From Stenotrophomonas maltophilia (GTDB lineage: Bacteria > Pseudomonadota > Gammaproteobacteria > Xanthomonadales > Xanthomonadaceae), in the NCBI RefSeq assembly GCF_002138415.1, contig NZ_CP015612.1, positions 536,001 to 600,000 on the forward strand: 64,000 nucleotides of DNA. The letters run 5' to 3'. Below the pieces are notes generated by a model that was not told the origin of the DNA, searched no databases, and was given only the letters and a program-made list of their open reading frames with translations. Of this stretch, positions 17,949 through 26,207 are shown one piece after another. A program made the position numbers and the translations under genes. Each line of letters opens with the position of its first letter. Within the stretch, counting starts at the first letter, position 1.

Positions 17949-18338
17949 ATGAAACGACTTAGCTTCGCACGAATGCGCCATGGCCTGTATGTGATGGCGT
18001 TTGCATTCGCACTGTCTGCCCCCGCCTGGGCGCAGGACGGAACACTGGAACTGGCCCAGGCCCGGCAGGCGGTCGACAAGGCCACCCAGGCCGACGCCGA
18101 CCAGTACGCCCCCGACCTGATCGGGCTGGCCCGGCAGGGGCTGGAGCAGGCCCAGCGTGCTGCCGGCGACCGCCGCGAGCGCAAGAATGCCCCGGCGATG
18201 GCCCTGCGCGCCGCCGCCGATGCCGACCTGGCCCGCGTCCGCAGCGAGGAAGCCACCGTATCCGCGCAGCTGCAGCTGCGCCGCAATGAGGTCAACCAGC
18301 TGCAACGCCAGCTGTCGACCGGGGAGGACCGCCGGTGA
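17949..18338 (+). CDS. DUF4398 domain-containing exported protein
   Basis: 129-residue protein with a signal peptide (hydrophobic run GLYVMAFAFALSAPAWAQ) and a helical, charged, coiled-coil-like mature part (LELAQARQAVDKATQADADQ onward) typical of DUF4398. These small periplasmic proteins are usually encoded directly before an OmpA-like protein, as here. The stop codon overlaps the GTG start of the next gene (GTGA). The start at 17949 was chosen because it leads straight into the signal peptide; no strong ribosome binding site precedes it. The function is unknown; an envelope-associated role is inferred from export and neighbour. Confidence 0.8.
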   Translation: MKRLSFARMRHGLYVMAFAFALSAPAWAQDGTLELAQARQAVDKATQADADQYAPDLIGLARQGLEQAQRAAGDRRERKNAPAMALRAAADADLARVRSEEATVSAQLQLRRNEVNQLQRQLSTGEDRR

Positions 18339-19219
18339 AGCCGATGACCGCCGCAACCCTGGCCGCGCTGCTGGCGCTGCCGACCCTGGCCGTGGCCGCC
18401 GACAACCCGATGGTGGCGCAGCTGAGCCAGCGCCTGATGGCCATCCAGGCCAATCCCGACACCGCTGAGCTGGGCGCCTTCGAGCGCATGCAGGCCCAGC
18501 AGGCCATCGCCACCCTGGACAAGGCCAAGCGCCGCGACCAGGAGCTGGCCACCTATCTGGCCGAGCGCCGGGTGGAGATCGCCGAGACTGCCGTGCGCAC
18601 TGCGATGGCCGCGCGCGAGGTCGACCGCCTGGAGCGCACCCGCAGCGACCTGCTGATCGAGGCCAGCCGCCGCGACGCCGCCCGTGCCCGCCAGGAAGCC
18701 GAGCAGCTGCGCATGCAGGCGCAGATGCAGGCCGAGGAGGCGGAGCGTCTGCGCCAGGCCGCCGAGGCCGAGACCCTGGCCCGCCAGGACGCCGAGAACG
18801 CCCTGACCAGTGTGGCCGGCAAGCAGCAGCAGCGCCTCAGCGCCGCCCAGCAGAATGCCGCCAAGCTGGCCCGCGAGGAAGCCGAGCTGGTGTCCGGGCA
18901 GAAGCTGCCGGGCTCGAAGTTCGATGGCCGTGGCGAAGTCTTCACCTTCAGTGGTGACGCATTTGCCACTGGCGCCTCCAGCCTGTCCAGTGGCGCCCGC
19001 AACCAGGCCAAGGCACTGGCCGAGTACCTGAACATCGGCAAGAAGGGTCGCCTGCGGATCGAGGCCTATGACAGCGCCAACGGCGTCGGTCAGAAGCGTG
19101 CCGAGGCTCTGCGTGATGCCCTGGTCGCGGCGGGTGTCGCCAGCAACCGGATCCAGCTCAGCGGCAAGAAGGCGGCGTCCACCCGGGCGCGCTCGGCCGA
19201 GGTCATCATCGCCCCGTAA
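18335..19219 (+). CDS. OmpA-family peptidoglycan-associated protein with coiled coil
   Basis: 294-residue exported protein starting at a GTG that overlaps the previous stop codon; GGGGAGGA lies about seven bases upstream. Order of parts: signal peptide (ALLALPTLAVAADN), a long Ala/Arg/Glu coiled coil (about residues 60-175), and a C-terminal OmpA-like domain (~195-294). In that domain the peptidoglycan-binding signature is recognisable but diverged (LRIEAYDSANG...QKRAEALRDAL in place of GHTDxxG...LSxxRA). The binding Asp appears to be in AYDS. It presumably spans from the periplasm to the cell wall together with the DUF4398 protein, as one operon. A strong terminator follows. Confidence 0.85.
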   Translation: MKPMTAATLAALLALPTLAVAADNPMVAQLSQRLMAIQANPDTAELGAFERMQAQQAIATLDKAKRRDQELATYLAERRVEIAETAVRTAMAAREVDRLERTRSDLLIEASRRDAARARQEAEQLRMQAQMQAEEAERLRQAAEAETLARQDAENALTSVAGKQQQRLSAAQQNAAKLAREEAELVSGQKLPGSKFDGRGEVFTFSGDAFATGASSLSSGARNQAKALAEYLNIGKKGRLRIEAYDSANGVGQKRAEALRDALVAAGVASNRIQLSGKKAASTRARSAEVIIAP

Positions 19220-19261
19220 TTGCTTGATATTGTTTGTTTTTCGTTGCGATGAGCATTCAGC

Positions 19262-19294
19262 CTGAACCCCGCCCCGGCGGGGTTCAGTCTTTTT
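19262..19294 (+). terminator. Rho-independent terminator of the DUF4398-OmpA operon
   Basis: Perfect 11-bp arms (19262-19272 with 19277-19287), a four-base loop and TCTTTTT directly after. Confidence 0.92.
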
Positions 19295-19543
19295 GCCGCA
19301 GGGGTCTTGTACCCCGCCTTGAGCAGGCGTAGGGTCAATCGTCCGGGACGCAATGCCGCGGACCGGACGATGGGAGGGCCGGGCCGATGCAAACAGGGCG
19401 CGAACCGCAGCGAATCGACGTGCGCAGGCCAGTGCCGCAGGTCGTTGCAGGCGTCCAGGTGGCCATCGACCGGCGCTCCTCCATGAACAACGCCCCGTGC
19501 CTTGCGGCCGGGGCGTTCGTGTATCTGTCGAAGGAGGTCCATC
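19295..19543. other. Non-coding gap before the YdcH-like gene
   Basis: No gene is supported in these 249 bases. A 9-bp hairpin (about 19489-19515, arms AACGCCCCG and its complement) lies just upstream of the strong Shine-Dalgarno sequence AAGGAGGT (19531-19538). It could act on translation of the next gene or end an upstream transcript, but no T-run follows it. Confidence 0.4.
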
Positions 19544-19780
19544 ATGTTTGAAGATCAGCCCCAGAGCGAGATCGACGCCCGTCGCGCGCGTGATCCGGAG
19601 TTCAGGGCACTCCATGACCAGCACCGCAAGTTGAACAAGAAGTGCATGGACGCGGAGTTGGGTGTACTCCCGATCGATGATGTCACCCTGGGTCGCATGA
19701 AGCGCGAGAAGCTGCTGGCCAAGCAACGACTTCTGCGAATGTACGAAACACCGCTCCCAACGACGTCCCCCACGCTTTGA
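19544..19780 (+). CDS. YdcH/DUF465 family small protein
   Basis: 78-residue soluble helical protein with the DUF465 (YdcH) pattern: an N-terminal acidic segment, then FRALHDQHRKLNKKC, then a Lys/Leu-rich helix (LGRMKREKLLAKQRLLRMYE). The ATG at 19544 is preceded by one of the best ribosome binding sites in the window (AAGGAGGT). It is a single-gene unit. The function is unknown in the family; proteins of this type are highly charged hairpins. The last ~10 residues (TPLPTTSPTL) look disordered. Confidence 0.82.
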   Translation: MFEDQPQSEIDARRARDPEFRALHDQHRKLNKKCMDAELGVLPIDDVTLGRMKREKLLAKQRLLRMYETPLPTTSPTL

Positions 19781-20080
19781 CGCACTCCGTCACGCCCGGA
19801 ACGGCGTGACCCGGCCATCGATGGCCCCGCCGGGCGCTCCTGCCCCGGCATCGCGGTACCGCCGATGAGGCGGCCGCGCCAAGGCACCACAAGCGGTGGT
19901 GCCTTGGCCTGCAGGCACAACTCACCGATGCGGGCGGTACCGGTCTCCTCGTCGATCCGGGGCCGTCCGCATCTCTTTTTTACGGCGGGCAGGTCACTGC
20001 CGCGGCGACCTGACTTTCATCGCCATCCGTCGGATAATCATCGGTCCGGCCCTGTGTGGCGCGAACCGAAAGTCCTCCGA
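19781..20080. other. Region upstream of cystathionine beta-synthase
   Basis: 300 bases without a supported gene. A 12-bp hairpin at about 19881-19908 (arms CCAAGGCACCAC and complement) has no T-run and may be a structured terminator for the YdcH-like gene. An AT-rich patch at 19973-19982 and around 20030-20040 could hold promoter elements for the next gene; none is clear enough to call. Confidence 0.35.
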
Positions 20081-21451
20081 ATGCCCATCCATTCTTCCGT
20101 CCTCGAACTCATCGGCCAGACCCCGATCGTCAAGGCCCAGCGCCTGGACACCGGCGTCTGCGAGCTCTACCTGAAGCTGGAGAGCGCCAACCCGGGCGGA
20201 TCGATCAAGGATCGCATCGGCCTGTCGATGATCGAGGCGGCGGAGCGGCGCGGCGACCTGAAGCCGGGCGCGACCCTGGTCGAGGGCACAGCCGGCAACA
20301 CCGGCCTCGGTCTGGCCCTGGTGGCCCAGCAGAAGGGCTACAAGCTGATCCTGGTCGTTCCCGACAAGATGAGCCGGGAAAAGATCTTCAACCTGAAGGC
20401 GATGGGCGCTGAAGTGCGTCTGACCCGCTCGGACGTGGCCAAGGGCCATCCCGAGTATTACCAGGATCTGGCCAAGACCATTGCCGAACAGACCCCGGGC
20501 GCCTACTTCATCAACCAGTTCGGCAACCCGGACAACCCGGCCGCGCATGAATTCGGTACCGGCCCGGAGATCCTCGAGCAGATGGGCGGCGACCTCGACG
20601 CCATCGTGTTCGGCTGTGGCAGCTCCGGCACCATGACCGGCCTGTCGCGCGCCTTCGCCAAGCTGTCGCCGAAGACCGAGCTGGTGCTGGCCGACCCGGT
20701 TGGCTCGATCCTGGCCGAGTACATCAACGACGGCAATCTGAACGACAAGTCGGGCAGCTGGCTGGTGGAGGGCATCGGCGAGGACTTCCTGCCGTCGATC
20801 TCCGACTTCAGCCGCGTCAAGAAGGCCTATGCCATCAGCGACGCCGAGAGCTTCCACACCGCACGCGAACTGCTGGGCAAGGAAGGCATCCTGGGTGGTT
20901 CGTCCACCGGCACCCTGCTGGCCGCCGGCCTGAAGTACTGCAAGGAGCAGACCACGCCGAAGAAGGTGCTGGTGCTGGTGCCGGATACCGGCAACAAGTA
21001 CCTGTCGAAGATGTACAACGACTACTGGATGCTGGACAACGGCTTCCTTCAGCGCCCGCAGCACGGCGACCTGCGCGACCTGATCCTGCGCCCCTACGGC
21101 CAGCGGGACACTGTCGTAATCGGCCCGAACGATCTGCTGACCACCGCCTACCAGCGCATGAAGCTGTATGACGTATCGCAGTTGCCGGTGATGGATGGCG
21201 ACCAGCTGGTCGGCATCGTCGATGAAAGCGACGTGCTGCTGCATGTCTATGGTGACGAGGCCCGCTTCCGTGATCCGGTGGCCACGGCCATGGTCAGCAA
21301 GCTGGACCGTCTGGACGTGAAGTCCCCGATCGAGGCCCTGCTGCCGGTGTTCGACCGCGGCCAGGTGGCCATTGTGATGGATGGCGGCACCTTCCTCGGC
21401 CTGATCACCCGTATCGACCTGTTGAACTACCTGCGCCGTCGCGTGCAGTGA
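20081..21451 (+). CDS. Cystathionine beta-synthase
   Basis: 456-residue PLP enzyme condensing serine (or O-acetylserine) and homocysteine to cystathionine, the first step of reverse transsulphuration. The N-terminal fold-type II domain (residues ~1-330) has the PLP lysine in NPGGSIKDRIG, the phosphate loop EGTAGNTG and the later GCGSSGTMTG. Two CBS (Bateman) repeats fill residues ~335-456 (YDVSQLPVMDGDQLVGIV and later VAIVMDGGTFLGLITR). This domain order is that of cystathionine beta-synthase rather than cysteine synthase. The ATG at 20081 starts MPIHSSVLELIGQTPIV, the standard N-terminus. The cystathionine gamma-lyase/synthase gene follows 123 bases later. Confidence 0.9.
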   Translation: MPIHSSVLELIGQTPIVKAQRLDTGVCELYLKLESANPGGSIKDRIGLSMIEAAERRGDLKPGATLVEGTAGNTGLGLALVAQQKGYKLILVVPDKMSREKIFNLKAMGAEVRLTRSDVAKGHPEYYQDLAKTIAEQTPGAYFINQFGNPDNPAAHEFGTGPEILEQMGGDLDAIVFGCGSSGTMTGLSRAFAKLSPKTELVLADPVGSILAEYINDGNLNDKSGSWLVEGIGEDFLPSISDFSRVKKAYAISDAESFHTARELLGKEGILGGSSTGTLLAAGLKYCKEQTTPKKVLVLVPDTGNKYLSKMYNDYWMLDNGFLQRPQHGDLRDLILRPYGQRDTVVIGPNDLLTTAYQRMKLYDVSQLPVMDGDQLVGIVDESDVLLHVYGDEARFRDPVATAMVSKLDRLDVKSPIEALLPVFDRGQVAIVMDGGTFLGLITRIDLLNYLRRRVQ

Positions 21452-21574
21452 GCGGCAGATCGGTACCGATTGCTACTGAATCCCGGTTTATTCGCGTCAA
21501 AGCTTGTTAAGGCGGCGCTGATAGACTCCCGCTCCTTTGACGGCGCCGTACGTCGGCGCCATTCAGGAAACGAC

Positions 21575-22750
21575 ATGTCCAACCCCTCTTCGCCCGACCG
21601 CGCGCTGGCCTTGGCCACGCTGGCCATCCATGGCGGCCAGTCGCCCGACCCCAGCACCGGCGCGGTGATGCCGCCGATCTACGCCACCTCGACCTATGCG
21701 CAGTCCAGCCCGGGCGAGCATCAAGGCTTCGAGTACTCGCGTACCCACAACCCGACCCGCTTCGCCTATGAGCGTTGCGTGGCGTCGCTGGAAGGCGGCA
21801 CCCGCGGCTTCGCTTTCGCCTCGGGCATGGCGGCGAGCTCGACCGTGATCGAGTTGCTGGACGCCGGCAGCCACGTGGTGGCAATGGACGATATCTACGG
21901 CGGCAGCTTCCGCCTGTTCGAGCGCGTGCGTCGCCGCACCGCCGGGCTGGACTTCAGCTTCGTCGACCTGACCGATCTGGCCGCGTTCGAGGCCGCGATC
22001 ACGTCGAAGACGAAGATGGTCTGGATCGAGACCCCGACCAACCCGATGCTGAAGATCGTCGACATCGCCGCGGTCGCCGCCATCGCCAAGCGCCATGGCC
22101 TGATCGTGGTGGTCGACAACACCTTCGCCTCGCCGATGCTGCAGCGTCCGCTGGAGCTGGGCGCGGACCTGGTCCTGCATTCGGCCACCAAGTACCTCAA
22201 CGGCCATTCGGACATGGTCGGTGGCATGGTCGTGGTCGGCGACAACGCCGAGCTGGCCGAGCAGATGGCCTTCCTGCAGAACTCGGTGGGTGGCGTGCAG
22301 GGCCCGTTCGACAGCTTCCTGGCCCTGCGTGGCCTGAAGACCCTGCCGCTGCGTATGAAGGCGCACTGCGCCAACGCGCTGGCGCTGGCCCAGTGGCTGG
22401 AAAAGCACCCGGCGGTGGAGAAGGTGATCTACCCGGGCCTGCCGTCTCACCCGCAGCATGAGCTGGCCGGCAAGCAGATGGCCGGCTACGGCGGCATCGT
22501 CTCGATCGTGCTCAAGGGCGGGTTCGAGGCGGCCAAGCGCTTCTGCGAGAAGACCGAACTGTTCACCCTGGCCGAGTCGCTGGGCGGCGTGGAAAGCCTG
22601 GTCAACCACCCGGCGGTGATGACGCACGCCTCGATTCCGGTCGCGCGGCGGGAACAGCTTGGGATCAGCGATGCGCTGGTAAGGCTGAGCGTGGGCGTTG
22701 AGGAGTTGGGGGATCTGCAGGTGGATCTGGAAAGGGCGCTGGGCGGCTGA
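21575..22750 (+). CDS. metB: Cystathionine gamma-lyase/gamma-synthase; left border of O-antigen locus
   Basis: 391-residue fold-type I PLP enzyme of the Cys/Met metabolism family. Visible are YSRTHNPTR, the SGMAA phosphate contact, DNTFASP and the PLP lysine in HSATKYLNGHSD. Sequence alone does not separate gamma-synthase (methionine synthesis) from gamma-lyase (cysteine synthesis). The neighbouring beta-synthase gene favours the lyase role; the name metB follows usage for the Xanthomonas locus. The ATG at 21575 follows AGGAAA. In Xanthomonas this gene and etfA are the conserved borders of the hypervariable LPS locus, and the same arrangement is present here (etfA at 41361-42302). Confidence 0.9.
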   Translation: MSNPSSPDRALALATLAIHGGQSPDPSTGAVMPPIYATSTYAQSSPGEHQGFEYSRTHNPTRFAYERCVASLEGGTRGFAFASGMAASSTVIELLDAGSHVVAMDDIYGGSFRLFERVRRRTAGLDFSFVDLTDLAAFEAAITSKTKMVWIETPTNPMLKIVDIAAVAAIAKRHGLIVVVDNTFASPMLQRPLELGADLVLHSATKYLNGHSDMVGGMVVVGDNAELAEQMAFLQNSVGGVQGPFDSFLALRGLKTLPLRMKAHCANALALAQWLEKHPAVEKVIYPGLPSHPQHELAGKQMAGYGGIVSIVLKGGFEAAKRFCEKTELFTLAESLGGVESLVNHPAVMTHASIPVARREQLGISDALVRLSVGVEELGDLQVDLERALGG

Positions 22751-22768
22751 CTGCCCAACCCTCTTCCC

Positions 22769-24163
22769 ATGACTCGTCCGGATTCCATTTCGGCTGCTGC
22801 TTCGGTGCGCGCGTTGACGTGGCTGCGCAGCCAGCCGTGGCTGCGTGTTGCCTTTCATCTGCTGCCCATCGGGCTGCGCGAGCGCGCATTGCGGCTGTTC
22901 TCGCGCCGGTTGCAGGCACAGACACGATTTGTGCGCACCGCAGCCTGGCAGAGGCAGCTGCGCTCTGCCGATGAGGTGGTTGTCCGTGTTGCAAGCAGTG
23001 CGGCAGGACAGCCCGGGGTCAACATCCTGGGCTACATCCACGGCCAGTTCGGGTTGGCCGAAGCTGCCCGCAGCTATGCGCGCGCGCTGATTGAACAGGG
23101 TGTGCCGGTTGCGCTTCGCGATATCGATCTTGGCTTACCGAACGCTCGCGACGAGCATGTGCTGGATGCCTATATCGATGATCGGATGCCGCATGCGGTC
23201 AGCATCATCTTCATCAATCCGGATTATCTTGAGCAGGCCTTGGCCAGTATTTCGCTGGCCAGGGGGCAGGGGCGTTACCTGATTGCCTGTTGGTTCTGGG
23301 AGCTCGAACGCCTCCCTGACAGCTGGTTGCCGGCGCTGGAGCTGGTGGACGAGGTACTGGTGGCAACGCGCTTCATCCAGGGTGCAGTGGCGGAAGCAAC
23401 CCGCAAGCCGGTGACGCGTATCCCGATGCCGCTTGGTGTTCTGCACGACAGCGGGCTGCAGCGTGCGGACTTCGGCTTGTCGGAGGATGCATTCATCTTC
23501 CTCACGTCCTTCGATTTCAGCTCGCGGATGGAGCGCAAGAATCCGGAGGCCGTGATCCGCGCATTTCGGGAGGCATTTCCGCCAGAGCGCCGTGATGTGC
23601 GATTGCTGGTCAAGAGCAGCAACGGTCATCGCTTCCCGCATCTGCTCAAGCACCTCCTGGTTCTGGCCGGCAGTGACGAGCGCATCATCATCCGTGACGA
23701 AGTCATTGCACGCGAGCACCTCAATGCGCTGCAGCGATGCTGTGACGCCTATGTGTCGCTTCATCGCGCCGAAGGCTTCGGCCTGGGATTGGCCGAGTGC
23801 ATGGCCATGGGCAAGCCGGTCATCGCCACCGCGTGGTCGGGCAATATGGAGTTCATGGATGCCGATTCGGCCGCGTTGGTCGATTTCACACTTGTTCCGG
23901 TGCGCGACGGCGAGTACCCCGCAGGTAAGGGCCAGCGCTGGGCGGACGCGCATGTTCCTGCGGCCGCGGCGTGGATGCGCCGGTTGGCCGACGACCCGGC
24001 CTTCGCCACGGAGCTGGGGCTGGCAGGACGCGGGCGTGTCGAGGCAGTTCTATCCTCCCACGCCGCCGCCCGCAGCGTCGTTGAACGCCTTCGCCAGATC
24101 CAGGCAGGCGTCCGCACAACGCAGGACATCAATGCAGACAATGAAGTACGAGGCAGGCAATGA
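22769..24163 (+). CDS. Glycosyltransferase family 4 protein
   Basis: 464-residue cytoplasmic GT4 enzyme. The N-terminal ~70 residues are Arg/Leu-rich and may be a membrane-associating tail. The GT-B domains follow, starting NILGYIHGQFGLAEAARS, with the retaining-enzyme EX7E signature in RAEGFGLGLAECMAMGKPVI. It is the first gene of the O-antigen transcript, 18 bases after metB, and its stop overlaps the start of wzm (ATGA). It is likely an early or chain-building transferase for the D-rhamnose polymer; the exact sugar and linkage cannot be read from sequence. Confidence 0.85.
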   Translation: MTRPDSISAAASVRALTWLRSQPWLRVAFHLLPIGLRERALRLFSRRLQAQTRFVRTAAWQRQLRSADEVVVRVASSAAGQPGVNILGYIHGQFGLAEAARSYARALIEQGVPVALRDIDLGLPNARDEHVLDAYIDDRMPHAVSIIFINPDYLEQALASISLARGQGRYLIACWFWELERLPDSWLPALELVDEVLVATRFIQGAVAEATRKPVTRIPMPLGVLHDSGLQRADFGLSEDAFIFLTSFDFSSRMERKNPEAVIRAFREAFPPERRDVRLLVKSSNGHRFPHLLKHLLVLAGSDERIIIRDEVIAREHLNALQRCCDAYVSLHRAEGFGLGLAECMAMGKPVIATAWSGNMEFMDADSAALVDFTLVPVRDGEYPAGKGQRWADAHVPAAAAWMRRLADDPAFATELGLAGRGRVEAVLSSHAAARSVVERLRQIQAGVRTTQDINADNEVRGRQ

Positions 24164-24954
24164 GTGACATGATCCGGTCCATCTGGGCCTACCGGTATTT
24201 CATCCTTTCGTCGATCAAGAATGAACTGCGGGTCCGCTTCATCCGCAGCAAGCTCGGCGCATTGTGGATGATCATCCACCCGCTGATGCAGGTCGTCATC
24301 TTTGCCACCATCCTGTCGGAGGTACTCTCGGCGAAGCTGCCCGGCATCGACAACAAGTACGCCTATGCGTTGTACCTGATGGCGGGGACGCTGTGCTGGA
24401 GCATGTTCTCCGAGACGGTCGGCAAATGCGTGTCGCTGTTCGTGGACAGCGGCAACCTGATGAAGAAGATGGCGTTCCCGCGCATCTGCCTGCCCTTCAT
24501 CGCCGGCGGCACGATGCTGGTCAACAACCTTCTGCTGCTCGTTGCGATCTTCGTGGTGTTCGCCGTGCTCGGCCACTACCCGGGAGCGCAGGCGCTCTGG
24601 CTGCCGATCCTGATCCTGATCACGCTCTTCTTTGCGATGTCGATCGGGTTGCTGTTGGGTGTGCTGAACGTGTTCATGCGTGACATCGGGCAGGTGGTGC
24701 CCGTCGTGCTGCAGGCGCTGTTCTGGCTGACGCCGATCGTCTACAACATCCGCATCCTGCCTGAGCACGTGCAGGGCCTGTTCAAGTTGAATCCGTTGTA
24801 TCCGCTGGTGAGCAGCTACCAGAACGTTCTGCTCTACGACCAACCCCCGGTGTGGGCTGACCTGGCCTGGCTGATTGGCGCCGCATGCGTGCTGGCGCTG
24901 GCATCTTTGATCGTTTTCCGTCGTGCCAGTCCCGAGATGGTGGATGCACTATGA
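24160..24954 (+). CDS. wzm: O-antigen ABC transporter permease Wzm
   Basis: 264-residue inner-membrane permease with six hydrophobic segments and the ABC-2 family pattern: VRFIRSKLGALWMIIHPLMQ (cytoplasmic N-terminal amphipathic part plus first helix), KKMAFPRICLP and FWLTPIVYN before the last helices. Paired with the following Wzt ATPase, it exports the completed undecaprenyl-diphosphate-linked O polysaccharide across the inner membrane. It starts inside the previous stop (ATGA) and ends overlapping the wzt start in the same way, so it is tightly coupled in the operon. Confidence 0.92.
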   Translation: MSDMIRSIWAYRYFILSSIKNELRVRFIRSKLGALWMIIHPLMQVVIFATILSEVLSAKLPGIDNKYAYALYLMAGTLCWSMFSETVGKCVSLFVDSGNLMKKMAFPRICLPFIAGGTMLVNNLLLLVAIFVVFAVLGHYPGAQALWLPILILITLFFAMSIGLLLGVLNVFMRDIGQVVPVVLQALFWLTPIVYNIRILPEHVQGLFKLNPLYPLVSSYQNVLLYDQPPVWADLAWLIGAACVLALASLIVFRRASPEMVDAL

Positions 24955-26192
24955 GTGGTGAGTTGCGTGTTGAAGGCGTAGGCAAGGCCTACCGGGTGTG
25001 GGGCAGCGAATGGCTGCGCGCAGCGAGCTGGTTCGGCCTGCCAACCCGCCCGCGTGAAGAGCATTGGGTTCTCCAGGACGTGTCGTTCTCGATTGCGCCC
25101 GGCGAAGCGGTGGGTGTGATCGGGCAGAATGGCGCCGGCAAGAGCACGTTGCTCAAGCTGATCACCGGTACCGCACAGCCGACCGAGGGGAGGGTCACGC
25201 GTACCGGCCGGGTCGCGGCCATCCTTGAGCTGGGAATGGGCTTCAACCAGGACCTGACGGGCAGGCAGAATGCCTTCCATTCCGCGGGACTGATGGGGTA
25301 CAGCCAGGAGCAGATCGCCGAAGCCATGCCGGGGATCGAGGCGTTCGCGGAGATCGGTGAGTACTTCGACGAGCCAGTGCGGACGTACTCAAGTGGCATG
25401 CAGGTGCGCGTCGCATTCGCGGTCGCAACGGCGTTCACGCCAGACCTGCTGATCGTCGACGAAGCCCTTTCCGTGGGTGACAGCTACTTCCAGCACAAGA
25501 GCTTCGACCGCATGCGGCGCTTCCGCGAGGAAGGCACCTCGATCATGCTGGTTTCCCACAGCCCCGGCGACGTCAAGGCCTTGTGTGACCGGGTGATCCT
25601 GCTCGACAAGGGGCAGGTGCTGAAGGACGGTGCGCCGGACGAGGTGATCGATTTCTACAATGCGCTGATCGCCCGCAAGGAGAACGAGAAGCTCAGCGTT
25701 GAGCAACGACGTGACGAGTCGGGTTGGGTCACGACTCGCAGTGGTAGCGGCCAGGCAGTGGTCAGCAGCCTCAAGCTGGTCGACGCAGCCACGGGCAGCG
25801 AGGTTGCCCTGGCGATGGTGGGACAGCAGCTCAGGCTGGTGCTCGAAGCAGAAGTGCGGGCGCCACTGCCCAGTCTGGTGCTGGGCTTCATGATCCGCGA
25901 CAAGCAGGGGCATGTGGTCTGGGGCAGTAATACCTGGCACACAGAGCAGGTCCAGAGCAACGTATCGGCAGGCGAGCGGCTGCGCTACACGCTGGATTTC
26001 ACCTGCCGCATGGGGCCGGGTTCGTACTCGGTTTCACCAGCCCTGGTCAGCAGTGACACGCACATGATCGACAACTTCGAATGGGTCGACAATCTGCTGG
26101 TCTTCGAAGTCATGAACGCGGATCACCCCATGTTTATCGGCAGCAACTGGCTGGATGCTGAGTTTGCTGTCGAACGTAGCACCGTCATCTGA
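24951..26192 (+). CDS. wzt: O-antigen ABC transporter ATPase Wzt with carbohydrate-binding domain
   Basis: 413-residue ATPase. The nucleotide-binding domain (residues ~1-245) has Walker A GQNGAGKST near residue 58, the signature YSSGMQVRVAFAVA and Walker B LLIVDEALSVGD. Residues ~270-413 form a C-terminal beta-sandwich like the Wzt carbohydrate-binding module (LVLGFMIRDKQGHVVWGSNT, then GPGSYSVSPALVSSDTHMIDNFEWVDN). Long Wzt proteins of this type recognise a modified non-reducing end of the finished chain before export. The next gene encodes a methyltransferase with a coiled coil, which supports that model. The start at 24951 overlaps the wzm stop; the frame's earlier ATG lies inside wzm. Confidence 0.92.
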   Translation: MSGELRVEGVGKAYRVWGSEWLRAASWFGLPTRPREEHWVLQDVSFSIAPGEAVGVIGQNGAGKSTLLKLITGTAQPTEGRVTRTGRVAAILELGMGFNQDLTGRQNAFHSAGLMGYSQEQIAEAMPGIEAFAEIGEYFDEPVRTYSSGMQVRVAFAVATAFTPDLLIVDEALSVGDSYFQHKSFDRMRRFREEGTSIMLVSHSPGDVKALCDRVILLDKGQVLKDGAPDEVIDFYNALIARKENEKLSVEQRRDESGWVTTRSGSGQAVVSSLKLVDAATGSEVALAMVGQQLRLVLEAEVRAPLPSLVLGFMIRDKQGHVVWGSNTWHTEQVQSNVSAGERLRYTLDFTCRMGPGSYSVSPALVSSDTHMIDNFEWVDNLLVFEVMNADHPMFIGSNWLDAEFAVERSTVI

Positions 26193-26207
26193 ATTTTCCG
26201 GGTACCC

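Noticed and set aside
17852..19726. Long minus-strand frame continuing upstream of pilU (total 1000 codons)
   Set aside because: It is antisense to the DUF4398 and OmpA genes, which have signal peptides, coupled starts and a terminator.
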